From Deltaproteobacteria bacterium (lineage in GTDB: Bacteria; Myxococcota; Myxococcia; Myxococcales; JAHFDP01), in contig JAHFDP010000016.1 in assembly GCA_023248955.1 (NCBI GenBank), positions 24,258 to 59,075 on the forward strand: a DNA stretch of 34,818 nucleotides, given 5' to 3'. This document shows, in pieces, positions 6,210 to 14,170 of this stretch (the first letter of the stretch is position 1; each line of letters opens with the position of its first letter). Both the position numbers and the translations under genes were made by a program. The notes below the pieces were generated by a model that was given only the letters and a program-made list of their open reading frames with translations, was not told where the DNA came from and did not search any database.

Positions 6210-7805
6210 TTATCCGTTTGGTTTGAAAGCCGAGGACCGGAGGACGAATGGCGGGAGCGTATTTAATCCCTGGCCCATGGAATGCTCGTAACGAATGGCC
6301 TGCTTGGAAGCGTTAAATGGAATGGCGAGTTTCGTGCGCACGTCGTTTTCGACCCAGCCGCGCAAGCGAACCAATTCTTCGCTCGAAAGCGCGTCCGTGA
6401 AAACGTAAGCGTGATAACCGCCGTCAGGATCGCCTTTGTAGTAGTCGGCCACTCGCGTGAAATCGACTTCCAGCGCGTGAAGCCGATCGCCCGAGCGTGC
6501 GCAGGAATAGGTCCATACCTCGGGGAGGGTCGGGTGCGGCAGTGCTTCGTCGTAATAAGGGGTGCCCGGATAGGTCGTAATCACCGTGCAATCGAAATCA
6601 TCGGGCCGCGCTTCTAAGAGCCAATCGTGCACGGCGCGCACCGATTCCTCGCTTTCGCCCGGATGGCCGATGGACATGAGCGCTTTGACTTTGAGACCGC
6701 GGCGTCGCGCGTGCTCCATGGCGCGGTTGTTGTCGTCCAGCGTGGCTTTCTTGTTGATGTTGAGCAGAATCTGCGGCGCCGCGGCTTCGAATCCACAGAG
6801 GAGCCAGCGGAATCCGGCGCGGTACATCGCTTCCGCTTGCGCGTCGGTAAACAGCTCGGCTTTCACGAAACCGCGCAGTCGAAATTCGACGCCCAGCCGC
6901 ATTTGCAGATCGGCGATGGCATTCATCAACTCGACCATGCTGGGGCTGACGTTCAATTCATCGTCATAGAACATGAAGCCGGTAAATCCGTAGGTTTTAT
7001 AAAGAAGCTCCAGTTCACGAATAATCGACGCGGTACTGCGGGTGCGGATTAATCGCAGCGATTTGGAATTTCGCCCGCCGCAAAAGCCGCAGCCAAACGG
7101 ACAACCGAGTTGCGCAATGAGGCTCGTCGCTCGATGGCCGTCGATGGCGTAGTGGTAGCTGCCGACGTCGACGAGGTGGCGCGCGGGGAAGGGGGTTTCG
7201 TCGTACGTGTCGTCGTCCATGAAGAGGCCGCCGTTGGGATCGTCGGCGTCAATGAAGGACGGCGCGTCGGAACGCAGCGCTTCGAAGATGGCGCGCTCGC
7301 CGTCCCCGGCCACCAAGACATCAAAATGTTCAGCAAGCCGTTTCCAGGCGGCATGCGCGCGCGCGGTGCGGCCACTCTTTTTTTCGAGCTTGACGGCCGA
7401 GTGCACCAGCGTCACATGCGGACCGCCGAGGATGAGCCGCGCGTCGGGACGTGCCGCGCGAATGGTCTGAGCGAGTTGCACGGCGGCTGGAAGATGCGGC
7501 GTGGTGGAGGTCAGTGCGACGGTGCGCGCGTGCGACGCGCGTAGATGCTGCTCGGCCACCGCGTTGTAATTTTCGATTCCAGAAAGATCGAGTAGCTCGA
7601 CCGGAACGCCGGCCTGTTCTAGCGATGCAGCGACGCGAAGAATCCCTAGGCTCATAAAAACGCGCTCGTCGAGGAGAAATCCCGAGGGCGGAATAATCAA
7701 ACAGACCGGATCGCCGCGGTGTTGAATAGGGCGCGTGGGATGCGCGATCGGTAGCGCGAAGGTGCTCAAGACGGGGCCGTGGTCTGAATATACCACTGGG
7801 CGCAT
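6210..7805 (-). CDS. B12-binding-domain radical SAM enzyme
   Basis: The 531-residue protein has an N-terminal Rossmann-like cobalamin-binding type domain (about residues 33-180), with DERVFMSLGILRVAASLEQAG at the entry and LILGGPHVTL later. The radical SAM domain follows, with the iron-sulfur triad Cys235, Cys239 and Cys242 in GCPFGCGFCGG. FMFYDDELNVS and GFEAAAPQILLNINKK are typical of the BchE/MiaB-like class B family. These enzymes do cobalamin-dependent methylations, ring closures or sulfur chemistry; the substrate cannot be told. GAGGAGAGGAA directly ahead of the ATG at 7805 is a strong ribosome-binding site, so this is the first gene of a leftward run with the methyltransferase (1 nt gap) and the DUF3105 lipoprotein. 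The combination suggests modification of a lipid or cell-envelope compound, but that is inference. Confidence 0.88.
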   Translation of the reverse strand: MRPVVYSDHGPVLSTFALPIAHPTRPIQHRGDPVCLIIPPSGFLLDERVFMSLGILRVAASLEQAGVPVELLDLSGIENYNAVAEQHLRASHARTVALTSTTPHLPAAVQLAQTIRAARPDARLILGGPHVTLVHSAVKLEKKSGRTARAHAAWKRLAEHFDVLVAGDGERAIFEALRSDAPSFIDADDPNGGLFMDDDTYDETPFPARHLVDVGSYHYAIDGHRATSLIAQLGCPFGCGFCGGRNSKSLRLIRTRSTASIIRELELLYKTYGFTGFMFYDDELNVSPSMVELMNAIADLQMRLGVEFRLRGFVKAELFTDAQAEAMYRAGFRWLLCGFEAAAPQILLNINKKATLDDNNRAMEHARRRGLKVKALMSIGHPGESEESVRAVHDWLLEARPDDFDCTVITTYPGTPYYDEALPHPTLPEVWTYSCARSGDRLHALEVDFTRVADYYKGDPDGGYHAYVFTDALSSEELVRLRGWVENDVRTKLAIPFNASKQAIRYEHSMGQGLNTLPPFVLRSSAFKPNG

Positions 7806-7835
7806 TTCCTCTCCTCGCGGCGGAGTACTAAGGCA

Positions 7836-7870
7836 CCCCCACCCTGACCCTCCCCCGTCAAGGGGGAGGG
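7836..7870. repeat. REP/MITE-like palindrome, copy 1
   Basis: Perfect 9-bp arms ccctccccc (7848-7856) and gggggaggg (7862-7870) enclose a gtcaa loop and are preceded by a cccccaccctga tail. The 35 nt are identical to 16131-16165. The TGA stop of the leftward 671-residue gene (7858-7860) lies inside the loop and right arm. Confidence 0.9.
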
Positions 7871-9873
7871 GAAAGCCGAGGTTGCGGACCGAGTAGGCCA
7901 GCCGGCGCCTTCTTCTCCCAAATCATCCAGCCGTGCTCCGTTCCTTGCGGTCGGTAGCTACCGGCGAGTTGTTGCTGCAAGCGGGCATAGAGCTGACGCT
8001 GCGGCGCGGAACCGGAAAGCGCTCCGTCCGGATCATCGAAATAGAGCCGCGGCGGTTTGATTTCGAGCACGCGCTGCAGTAGCCGTTGGACATCGTCCTC
8101 CGTCATGGCTTCACCGAAGGTATCCATTAAAGGCAATCGATTATTCAACCCGGTGATCAATGGAATCAGAAACGGATTGGCCGTGAAATAAATCGGCGCG
8201 GTTTCCTTTTCCCGGAGTGCTTGCGCTTTTTCGAGGAGCGCGAGCGCCGTCTCGTCGTGAAGCCAAACGCCCGAGATAAGCGTGAAGTGCGCAGGCGGCG
8301 TGCGCAGCGTGGCGAGGCCATCCTGAACGGCGCCAATCGCTTCGAGATGCAGGCTCAGCATGATCGGCAAAATCGCCAGCGCCAGGAATGCGGCCTGCGG
8401 CGGAAGAAAGCCGCGTTGAAATCGCCGCGCCATCAATCGCCAAGAATGGGGATTCAACCAGCGAATAATCAAGAAGCTATAGAGGAACCAATAGGTCCAA
8501 AGATTCCACGGTTCGGGGCGGTTGGCGTAGTAGGCGAACCAGACCAACAGGATGCCGGCAATGGCCGCGCGGAAACTTTCGTTCGCGTGGAGCGGCCGTT
8601 TGGCGCGAACAATCGTGGCGCCGAGAAGAATCGCACTGGCGTGAACGAACATCAGGAGCGCGGCGGGATCTGGATAAAAGGGTTCGCCGCCAAAGCCACC
8701 GGAGAAGTGGCGGAAAAGGATCAGCGCATCTTGGAATCCCGAAACGCCGTAGATACCGAGCGGAAGCGCGGTGCCGAGAATGAACAAAATGCCAAGTTTC
8801 AAGACCATCGACGGTGTTAGATTTTCGGATTTTCCGAGGAGAAAGATCACGCATCCGAAGGCGAGGCAGATGCCGGTTTCGAGATTGAGCAGCAGAAAGA
8901 GACCGGCGCAGACGCCCAGGAAAAACGTCGCTGGAAACGGCTTGATTTTGCGCGCGCTTAGAATCGCCAAGACCGCCAGCGGCAATCCGATGGATCTCCA
9001 CGCGGATTGATTTGGATAAAAAAGAGCGTCGTGGTTGTTGTGAATCCACGGTGCCAAGAGGAGAAAAGGCGCGGCCACGAAGAGCGCGCCGCGGCGATCC
9101 CAGAGCCGGTACGAGAGAAGCGCCAAGGCGCAAAAGAGGATTTGCGACACCTGGACCAAGCGAATGTGTGCGCCGAAATCGAGAATGCCGAGATGCCGTT
9201 CGGCGGTGGCAAGAAGCGAAGAGAGGAGAAGGCCGTAGTAGGGCGTGGCGCCGGAAAACCAGCGCTGGCCTTGCGCAACGCGCATCGCGCCGCCGAAAGC
9301 CAACGAATAGTGCTGCTCGATGGTGGTAACGGCGCCGCGCCAACTTGAGAGATCGGGTGTTTCGAAGAGGCCGGGCAGCATCAAGAACGCGGCATAGGCG
9401 CCGACGAAGAGCCAGAGGGATCCGTTCACGAGCCGCGATTTCCACTGCGTCGCGGTGGCCGCGAGAGCTGCGACGATTCCGATGCTCGCCAGCGTGAGCA
9501 GAATTTTGGGCGTGGAGAAGCCAGCTAGCAGCAGTGGCAAGAGCGCCGCGGAGATCAGCCAGCCGCCCGAGCGGCGGAAGATCCGAGCGAGACGAGCGAT
9601 GGCGGGAAGAGCGAGAAAGGCGACCCGCCCTCGCGTCGCCCAAGCGGTCAATCCGAAAAGCGCTAAAAAAAAGAGCGCGGCGCGGTGACCAAGCCGTTGC
9701 GCAGCGCTGTCGTAAACGTGGAAGTAGCGGATGAGCTCCGGCGTGAATTGATCAGCCGGAGCTTGGTGCGGCCAGGGGATTCGCGCGACCGCGCCGGCCA
9801 AAACCAGCGCCGCTATTGCTAGGAGAAACGCCAGGTCGCCTGGAGCGATCGCGCGCGAGCGTGGGGCCTTCAC
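7858..9873 (-). CDS. Large polytopic membrane protein, paralogue 1, GT-C-like
   Basis: The 671-residue protein starts with GTG at 9873. It has about ten to twelve hydrophobic helices and a soluble C-terminal region of about 130 residues. Shared with the gene at 11904-13937 are LPGLFE-x-DLS, EQHYSLAFGG, WFSGATPYYGLLL, PWIHNNHDALFYPNQSAWRSIG, RPEPWNLWT and a C-terminal YFTANPFLIPLITGLNNRLP block. An acidic DLS motif in a large non-cytoplasmic loop followed by many helices resembles GT-C glycosyltransferases that use polyprenyl-phosphate sugars. I do not recognise a named family, so this stays a hypothesis. The last residues (SPPP) and the stop codon are encoded by a REP-like palindrome, so the native C-terminus has been replaced or extended. 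It lies 47 bp downstream of the PilZ gene in the same direction and may be controlled with it. Confidence 0.75.
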   Translation of the reverse strand: MKAPRSRAIAPGDLAFLLAIAALVLAGAVARIPWPHQAPADQFTPELIRYFHVYDSAAQRLGHRAALFFLALFGLTAWATRGRVAFLALPAIARLARIFRRSGGWLISAALLPLLLAGFSTPKILLTLASIGIVAALAATATQWKSRLVNGSLWLFVGAYAAFLMLPGLFETPDLSSWRGAVTTIEQHYSLAFGGAMRVAQGQRWFSGATPYYGLLLSSLLATAERHLGILDFGAHIRLVQVSQILFCALALLSYRLWDRRGALFVAAPFLLLAPWIHNNHDALFYPNQSAWRSIGLPLAVLAILSARKIKPFPATFFLGVCAGLFLLLNLETGICLAFGCVIFLLGKSENLTPSMVLKLGILFILGTALPLGIYGVSGFQDALILFRHFSGGFGGEPFYPDPAALLMFVHASAILLGATIVRAKRPLHANESFRAAIAGILLVWFAYYANRPEPWNLWTYWFLYSFLIIRWLNPHSWRLMARRFQRGFLPPQAAFLALAILPIMLSLHLEAIGAVQDGLATLRTPPAHFTLISGVWLHDETALALLEKAQALREKETAPIYFTANPFLIPLITGLNNRLPLMDTFGEAMTEDDVQRLLQRVLEIKPPRLYFDDPDGALSGSAPQRQLYARLQQQLAGSYRPQGTEHGWMIWEKKAPAGLLGPQPRLSPPP

Positions 9874-9908
9874 GCCCCGACGCTAGTCGATTTGCGCGCG
9901 ACCCACTA

Positions 9909-9926
9909 CGGCTAAGCCGGCTAAGC
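9909..9926. repeat. 9-bp tandem duplication over the PilZ gene stop
   Basis: cggctaagc occurs twice in a row. Read leftward this gives two in-frame TAG stops, at 9923-9921 and 9914-9912. Confidence 0.7.
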
Positions 9927-10271
9927 GGCGCGCGAAGCGCGGGTCGGCGATCCCGATCCGACGAACGCCACGATGGCCGTGGCCGCAGCGGGATTGAGCT
10001 GCTCGAACCGCACGCCGTATCCAGGAACGTCGAGCCCGCGCGGCGCCACGACCTGCTGGCGAGCGACTAGGCCGGCCGCGTCGACGCTGGTGCCGTCGGG
10101 TAGGCCGATGGTTAGGTCGATGCGCTCCAGACCAGCTAGGCGAGCGTCGTCGAGCAGATAGAGTCCGCCGGCGCTGAGGTCGGTAGCGACCGCGTTTAGT
10201 CTCCGACCATTCGCGGAAATAGCGACTGGAAGAAGGACGCGGCGGCGGGGGTGAATGCGTTGGTCAGCCAT
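9921..10271 (-). CDS. PilZ-domain protein, predicted c-di-GMP receptor
   Basis: The start is ATG at 10271, with GGAG six bases ahead. Longer readings upstream only shadow clpX. The 116-residue product is a single PilZ domain. It has the RxxxR motif at residues 5-9 (RIHPR) and D-x-S-x-x-G at 31-36 (DLSAGG), the residues that grip cyclic di-GMP, so binding should be intact. There is no output domain, so it must act on a partner. It lies 47 bp ahead of the large membrane protein and in the same direction. By analogy with PilZ proteins that switch on membrane glycosyltransferases, that protein is a candidate target, but this is inference. Confidence 0.85.
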   Translation of the reverse strand: MADQRIHPRRRVLLPVAISANGRRLNAVATDLSAGGLYLLDDARLAGLERIDLTIGLPDGTSVDAAGLVARQQVVAPRGLDVPGYGVRFEQLNPAAATAIVAFVGSGSPTRASRAA

Positions 10272-10604
10272 GGGGTTCTCCGTTTGGTTGCTTCGTACTC
10301 TAAGCACGGGTTGTGCCAATGCACGTTCCGAGGCAAAGGGCGCGATTTTGGCGCTTGGTCCGCCGCCTCGAGGCTCCACATGGAGTGCGCTTAGTCCATC
10401 CATAACAATCATTTGTGGTCTCCAATTCGTAGCAAAATGGCGAGCGTTGGCAGCGTGTCGTATACTTAAAAGTAAAGAGCTACTCTGTAAGCGAGCGAGA
10501 GGCTTTTTCGTTTCATGGTGACTTAAGTGGGGCGGATCGGGTAAGCTTGTTGGGAGACGTCGGATGGGCAGGGAGGCATTTGTGAGCCGCGACCGGAGGT
10601 CTTT
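10272..10604. other. 333-bp divergent intergenic region between the PilZ gene and clpX
   Basis: No gene is recognised. A good -10-like TATACT is at 10461-10466 on the plus strand, with only a weak -35 upstream, and could drive clpX with a leader of about 130 nt. The last 35 bases hold a duplicated ribosome-binding site and start codon (10572-10620). Nothing recognisable as an RNA gene was seen. Confidence 0.5.
10461..10466 (+). promoter_or_regulatory. -10-like hexamer TATACT upstream of clpX
   Basis: Five of six positions match TATAAT. It lies about 140 bp ahead of the clpX start in an A/T-rich patch (tatacttaaaagta) that stands out from the GC-rich surroundings. No good -35 is spaced correctly. 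Confidence 0.3.
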
Positions 10605-10620
10605 GTGAGCAAGCGCGACC
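10572..10620 (+). repeat. Duplicated clpX translation start region with 8-codon leader ORF
   Basis: Copy 1 (10572-10594) and copy 2 (10595-10620) both read GGAGG, then ttTGTGAGC, then GCGACC. Copy 2 holds the real clpX GTG at 10605. The GTG of copy 1 (10582) opens an 8-codon frame, VSRDRRSL, whose TGA (10606-10608) overlaps the clpX start as GTGA. Confidence 0.65.
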
Positions 10621-11891
10621 ACCATCAGAACCTCTCTTGTTCGTTCTGTGGAAAAGGGCAGCGCGAGGTCCGCAAGCTTATCGCCGGGCCCACGGTTTAC
10701 ATCTGCGACGAGTGCATCAAGCTCTGCAACGACATCATTGCCGAAGAGTCCGATAGGGAAGAGGCGCGTCCAGCGGTTGCGCTGCCGACGCCCGTTGAAA
10801 TCAAGGGTTTTTTGGACGAGTACGTCATCGGCCAAGACCGCGCCAAGAAGACGCTGTCGGTCGCGGTTTATAATCATTATAAGCGCATCTATTCGCGCAA
10901 AGGGAAGGCGCGGCCGGGGCAGGTTTCGCGGAGCATCGCCAGCGGGCCCGAGGACGTCGAGCTTTCCAAGTCCAACATTCTTCTCTTGGGCCCGACGGGT
11001 AGCGGCAAGACGCTGCTGGCGCAGAGCCTGGCGCGGTTTCTCAACGTGCCGTTCACGATTGCCGATGCGACGAGCCTCACCGAGGCAGGGTATGTCGGCG
11101 AGGACGTCGAGAACATCGTTCAGAACCTTCTCCACGCCGCCGATTACGACGTCGAAAAGTGTTCGCGCGGCATCGTCTACATCGACGAGATCGACAAGAT
11201 TGCCCGCAAGGGCGACAGCCCGAGTCCCACGCGCGACGTCGGTGGCGAGGGCGTGCAGCAGGCGCTGCTCAAGATTATCGAAGGAACGCGCGCCAACGTC
11301 ACGCCGCGCGGTGGAAAAAAATACAACCAGCAAGAATACATTCAGGTCGATACTTCAAATATTCTATTCATTGTTGGCGGCGCTTTTCACGGAATCGAAA
11401 ATGCCGTGCGCCGGCGCGTGGGTGTGAAGCAGCTCGGTTTTGGTGCCAAGACTGAATCACGCGACGAGCGTGGCATCGGTGAGTTGCTCGCGCTGGTGGA
11501 GCCCGCAGATTTGACGAAGTTCGGCATGATCCCCGAATTCGTCGGCCGGCTTCCGATTATCGCCACGCTCGACGATTTGAAGGAAGACGATCTCGTCACT
11601 ATTCTGACGCAACCGAAGAACGCGCTGGTGAAGCAGTATCAGAAGCTCTTCGATTTGGAGCGCGTGAAGCTGACGTTTACCAAGGAAGCCCTGCGGGCGA
11701 TTGCGCATGAGGCGATGTTGCGTAAATCGGGTGCGCGCGGGCTTCGGGCCATTATGGAAAACGCCATGCTGGAGATTATGTACGACGTGCCGTATCGGGA
11801 ATCGATTAAGGAATGCAAGATTACCGAGGGCGTCATTGTGCGCGCGGAAGAGCCATCGCTCACTTTCGAGAAGAGCCGTCAATCAGCGTAG
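10605..11891 (+). CDS. clpX: ATP-dependent Clp protease ATP-binding subunit ClpX
   Basis: ClpX is the hexameric AAA+ unfoldase that feeds tagged proteins to ClpP in the cytoplasm. The 428-residue length is normal. The N-terminal zinc finger is CSFCGKGQ...CDEC (about residues 12-38). Walker A is GPTGSGKT (about 128-135), the pore loop GYVG follows, and Walker B is [23 protein letters not shown] and the LGFGA loop, which docks on ClpP, are present. The second region keeps [12 protein letters not shown]. The GTG start at 10605 is fixed by GGAGG five bases upstream and by the zinc finger. Usually clpX follows tig and clpP; neither is here, so it stands alone. It meets the gene at 11904 head-on with only 12 bp between the stops and no visible terminator. 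Confidence 0.97.
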   Translation: MSKRDHHQNLSCSFCGKGQREVRKLIAGPTVYICDECIKLCNDIIAEESDREEARPAVALPTPVEIKGFLDEYVIGQDRAKKTLSVAVYNHYKRIYSRKGKARPGQVSRSIASGPEDVELSKSNILLLGPTGSGKTLLAQSLARFLNVPFTIADATSLTEAGYVGEDVENIVQNLLHAADYDVEKCSRGIVYIDEIDKIARKGDSPSPTRDVGGEGVQQALLKIIEGTRANVTPRGGKKYNQQEYIQVDTSNILFIVGGAFHGIENAVRRRVGVKQLGFGAKTESRDERGIGELLALVEPADLTKFGMIPEFVGRLPIIATLDDLKEDDLVTILTQPKNALVKQYQKLFDLERVKLTFTKEALRAIAHEAMLRKSGARGLRAIMENAMLEIMYDVPYRESIKECKITEGVIVRAEEPSLTFEKSRQSA

Positions 11892-11903
11892 CAGGCGGCC
11901 GGT

Positions 11904-13937
11904 CTACTCATTTCGCTCGAGAACTTCCCAACCGCGCGTGGTGCCCGTCGAGTGGTAGGCGCCCAGCAGGCTTTGTTTGAGCCGCACGTAGAACGTTCGC
12001 TCGTTATCGAAGCTGGTAATCGCCCCATCGATATCGTCGAAAAGAATGTGGCGTGGTTTGAGCGCCAGCGTTTTCGCAACCAGAATATCGAAATCGCGTC
12101 TGGTTAGTGTCTCCGCCATGGGATCGAGATACGGTAGCCGATTATCGACGCCGGACAGGAGCGGAATAAAATAGGAATTAATGGTGAAATAAATCGGCTG
12201 TTCGTCTTTGAGTGATTGCAGATATTCGCTTTTTTCCTGGAATGGGCCGGCCAAATAGGGCGACATCCATGTTCCGGAAACGAGTCCGGCGGCAGTGCGT
12301 GGGCCAAATAATGTGGGAAGATTTTGAGCCACGTCGCTCACCGCGCCAGCCTGCGCAGCGAGCGTCACCGGGCCCAGGAGAACAACCAAAATGAGAATGG
12401 GCCAAGGAAGAAACCCGGCTCGGCCATGGCGTCTTAACAACGTCCAATAGCGTGAATCAAAACAAGCGGAAATGAAATAGCCGTACAAATAGAGAAAGGT
12501 CCATAGATTCCAATTATCGGGACGGCCCACGTAGTAGGCGAGCCAAAAGAGCGTGAGGGCAGCGAGTGCCGCACGAAAGGATTCGCGCGGTTGAAGAACG
12601 GACTGGCTTCGGCGCAACGCTGCGTGGATGAGCACCTGCGCGGCATGGAGAAATATCGCCAGCGCCAGCGGATTGAAGTGCAAGGGAATGCCGCGTGCGT
12701 AAGCGCCGTAACGGCCCAGGAGATGAAAGGTGCCCGAGATTTTCGCGGCCAGATCCCAGTCTGAAAAAGCGATTCCGAACAATACCCAGAACAAGAAAAG
12801 CTGTGCGCCGGCGCCGAGAATAAAGGCCGCGCCCATTCTTGTGGCGTGGGAAAGAAAAGGCCGTTCGATTCGCGCAGCCAGAAAAACAAGATACGCAAGA
12901 ATGAAGCAGAAGCTCGTCTCAGGATTCAGCAGAAAGAGAAAACTGGCCAAGAAACCCAAGGCCAGTGCGCCGCGCACGCGTGGTTGGCGTCGAATCAAGA
13001 GGAGGCCGAGAACGCCCAGCGGAAAACCGATCATGCGCAGCGCCGACTGGTTGGGTTTGAAAACCGCTTCGTGGTTGTTGTGAATCCAGGGCAACACCAT
13101 CAGCAGCGCGAAGAGAATGGCGGCGTGGGACCGTCGATTCCAGAGGTAAAGGCCGGCCGCCGCGAGCAGTAGAAAAATGATTTGCAGGCCTTGAATGAGT
13201 CGCAGATGGCCCGCGAAATCGAGCATGCCGAAATGGCGTTCGAGAAAGGCCAGCACGGAGGGAAAGAGGAGGCCGTAATAGGGCGTGGCGCCGTCGAACC
13301 AGCCGCGGCCCTGCGCCAGCCGGTCACCAGCGCCGACCACCATGCTGTAGTGATGCTCGATGGCGACAATCCACCAGTCTTTGTAGATGCTGAGATCGGC
13401 GTGCTCGAAAAGGCCCGGGAGCATGAAGAAGAGCGCTTCCAATACCAGAATCGCGGTGAAGATTCGCGCGGCCATCGGGCGCCGCAGCGGGGTGAGAAAT
13501 ACGGCGGCGAGGATGGTTAGCGCGCAGCAGACGAAGGTTACCGCCGCTTGTTGTGCGGGGTACGCCAAGGCCACGAAGATGACCAGGCCCAGCGCCACCG
13601 CGATGCCTGCGCGACGACGAATTGCACGCAAGCCTTCCACGAGTTCCTGCGCCATCGCCGAAGCACGCGGGCGCACAAGCCGCGGCCAGACCAACGCGCC
13701 GCCCGCGCAAAACAGCGCGATACAGAGGAGCGCCGCACGGTGTGCCTGCTGTTGCGCGGTGGTGTCGACGGCCCGGATTCCCTCGATCTGCTCGGGGTTG
13801 AAGCGGCTGAGATCCGCCGGCGCGTGCGGCAATTTCAGCACTAGATACGCCACGGCCAGCACCACGAACGTCAGAAGCCACGCGGCATCCGCGGCCTGAA
13901 GCACGTGGCGCACAGAGGTACGAACGGAGCGGGGCAT
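11904..13937 (-). CDS. Large polytopic membrane protein, paralogue 2, GT-C-like
   Basis: The 677-residue protein is the clear paralogue of the 7858-9873 product, with the same plan and the same blocks. These are LPGLFEHADLS, EHHYSMVVGAGDRLAQG, WFDGATPYYGLLF, PWIHNNHEAVFKPNQSALRMIGFPL, RPDNWNLWT, YFTINSYFIPLLSGVDNRLPYLDP and ILFDDIDGAI. There are ten or more hydrophobic helices, a long loop after about residue 170 with conserved Asp, His and Trp residues, and a soluble C-terminal domain. A GT-C glycosyltransferase or polymer-handling role is possible but unproven. Unlike paralogue 1 it keeps a normal C-terminus (GWEVLERNE). A TATATT box at 13955-13950, 12 nt before the ATG and without a ribosome-binding site, is the likely promoter. 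The gene is divergent from the glycolipid cluster. Confidence 0.75.
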   Translation of the reverse strand: MPRSVRTSVRHVLQAADAAWLLTFVVLAVAYLVLKLPHAPADLSRFNPEQIEGIRAVDTTAQQQAHRAALLCIALFCAGGALVWPRLVRPRASAMAQELVEGLRAIRRRAGIAVALGLVIFVALAYPAQQAAVTFVCCALTILAAVFLTPLRRPMAARIFTAILVLEALFFMLPGLFEHADLSIYKDWWIVAIEHHYSMVVGAGDRLAQGRGWFDGATPYYGLLFPSVLAFLERHFGMLDFAGHLRLIQGLQIIFLLLAAAGLYLWNRRSHAAILFALLMVLPWIHNNHEAVFKPNQSALRMIGFPLGVLGLLLIRRQPRVRGALALGFLASFLFLLNPETSFCFILAYLVFLAARIERPFLSHATRMGAAFILGAGAQLFLFWVLFGIAFSDWDLAAKISGTFHLLGRYGAYARGIPLHFNPLALAIFLHAAQVLIHAALRRSQSVLQPRESFRAALAALTLFWLAYYVGRPDNWNLWTFLYLYGYFISACFDSRYWTLLRRHGRAGFLPWPILILVVLLGPVTLAAQAGAVSDVAQNLPTLFGPRTAAGLVSGTWMSPYLAGPFQEKSEYLQSLKDEQPIYFTINSYFIPLLSGVDNRLPYLDPMAETLTRRDFDILVAKTLALKPRHILFDDIDGAITSFDNERTFYVRLKQSLLGAYHSTGTTRGWEVLERNE

Positions 13938-13949
13938 GGAGAGGTTGTG

Positions 13950-13955
13950 AATATA
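13950..13955 (-). promoter_or_regulatory. -10-like hexamer TATATT ahead of paralogue 2
   Basis: TATATT on the minus strand matches five of six -10 positions. It lies 12 nt before the ATG at 13937, with no Shine-Dalgarno between. Confidence 0.35.
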
Positions 13956-14005
13956 TCAGGGTTTGCCAGCGTGCCGTCGCCGCGCCGGATGCTTAGTCTT
14001 GAGCC

Positions 14006-14170
14006 ATGTCGGTGCGTCTAAATTCCGCTTCGGCGCCATCGGTTTGGAACCAACGCTGGCGCGCCTGGCGTATGCGCTGGGCGTTTTTCGAAATGAACGT
14101 CGCGGCCATCTTCGGTGTCATCGTTTCACTCGCGGCCGCGTTGCTTGTCCCTCGGCGAGCCACGCCGTGA
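14006..14170 (+). CDS. Small single-span membrane protein (54 residues), coupled to the GT4 gene
   Basis: An ATG at 14006 opens a 54-residue frame, MSVRLNSASAPSVWNQRWRA and onward, ending PRRATP at 14170. A Trp/Arg-rich amphipathic stretch (residues about 14-25) precedes one transmembrane helix (about 31-48, FFEMNVAAIFGVIVSLAAALLV). The stop overlaps the GTG start of the glycosyltransferase by 4 nt (GTGA), as elsewhere in this cluster. A TAGTCT hexamer ends 6 nt before the ATG, where a leaderless -10 would be. The coding case rests on the coupling, the helix and the position at the head of the cluster; homologues cannot be checked here. The reading could instead be chance in the leader of the glycosyltransferase gene. 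Confidence 0.5.
   Translation: MSVRLNSASAPSVWNQRWRAWRMRWAFFEMNVAAIFGVIVSLAAALLVPRRATP

Noticed and set aside
8477-9643. 388-codon leftward frame
   Set aside because: Lies in another frame of the paralogue 1 gene, which has matching blocks in paralogue 2.
10272-11333. Upstream extension of the PilZ frame to a start inside clpX
   Set aside because: The added residues are antisense to clpX; the ATG at 10271 has its own GGAG and starts the PilZ motif correctly.
13963-14166. Upstream extension of the GT4 frame
   Set aside because: Adds residues without signal or fold; the GTG at 14167 begins the GT-B domain and couples to the small ORF.
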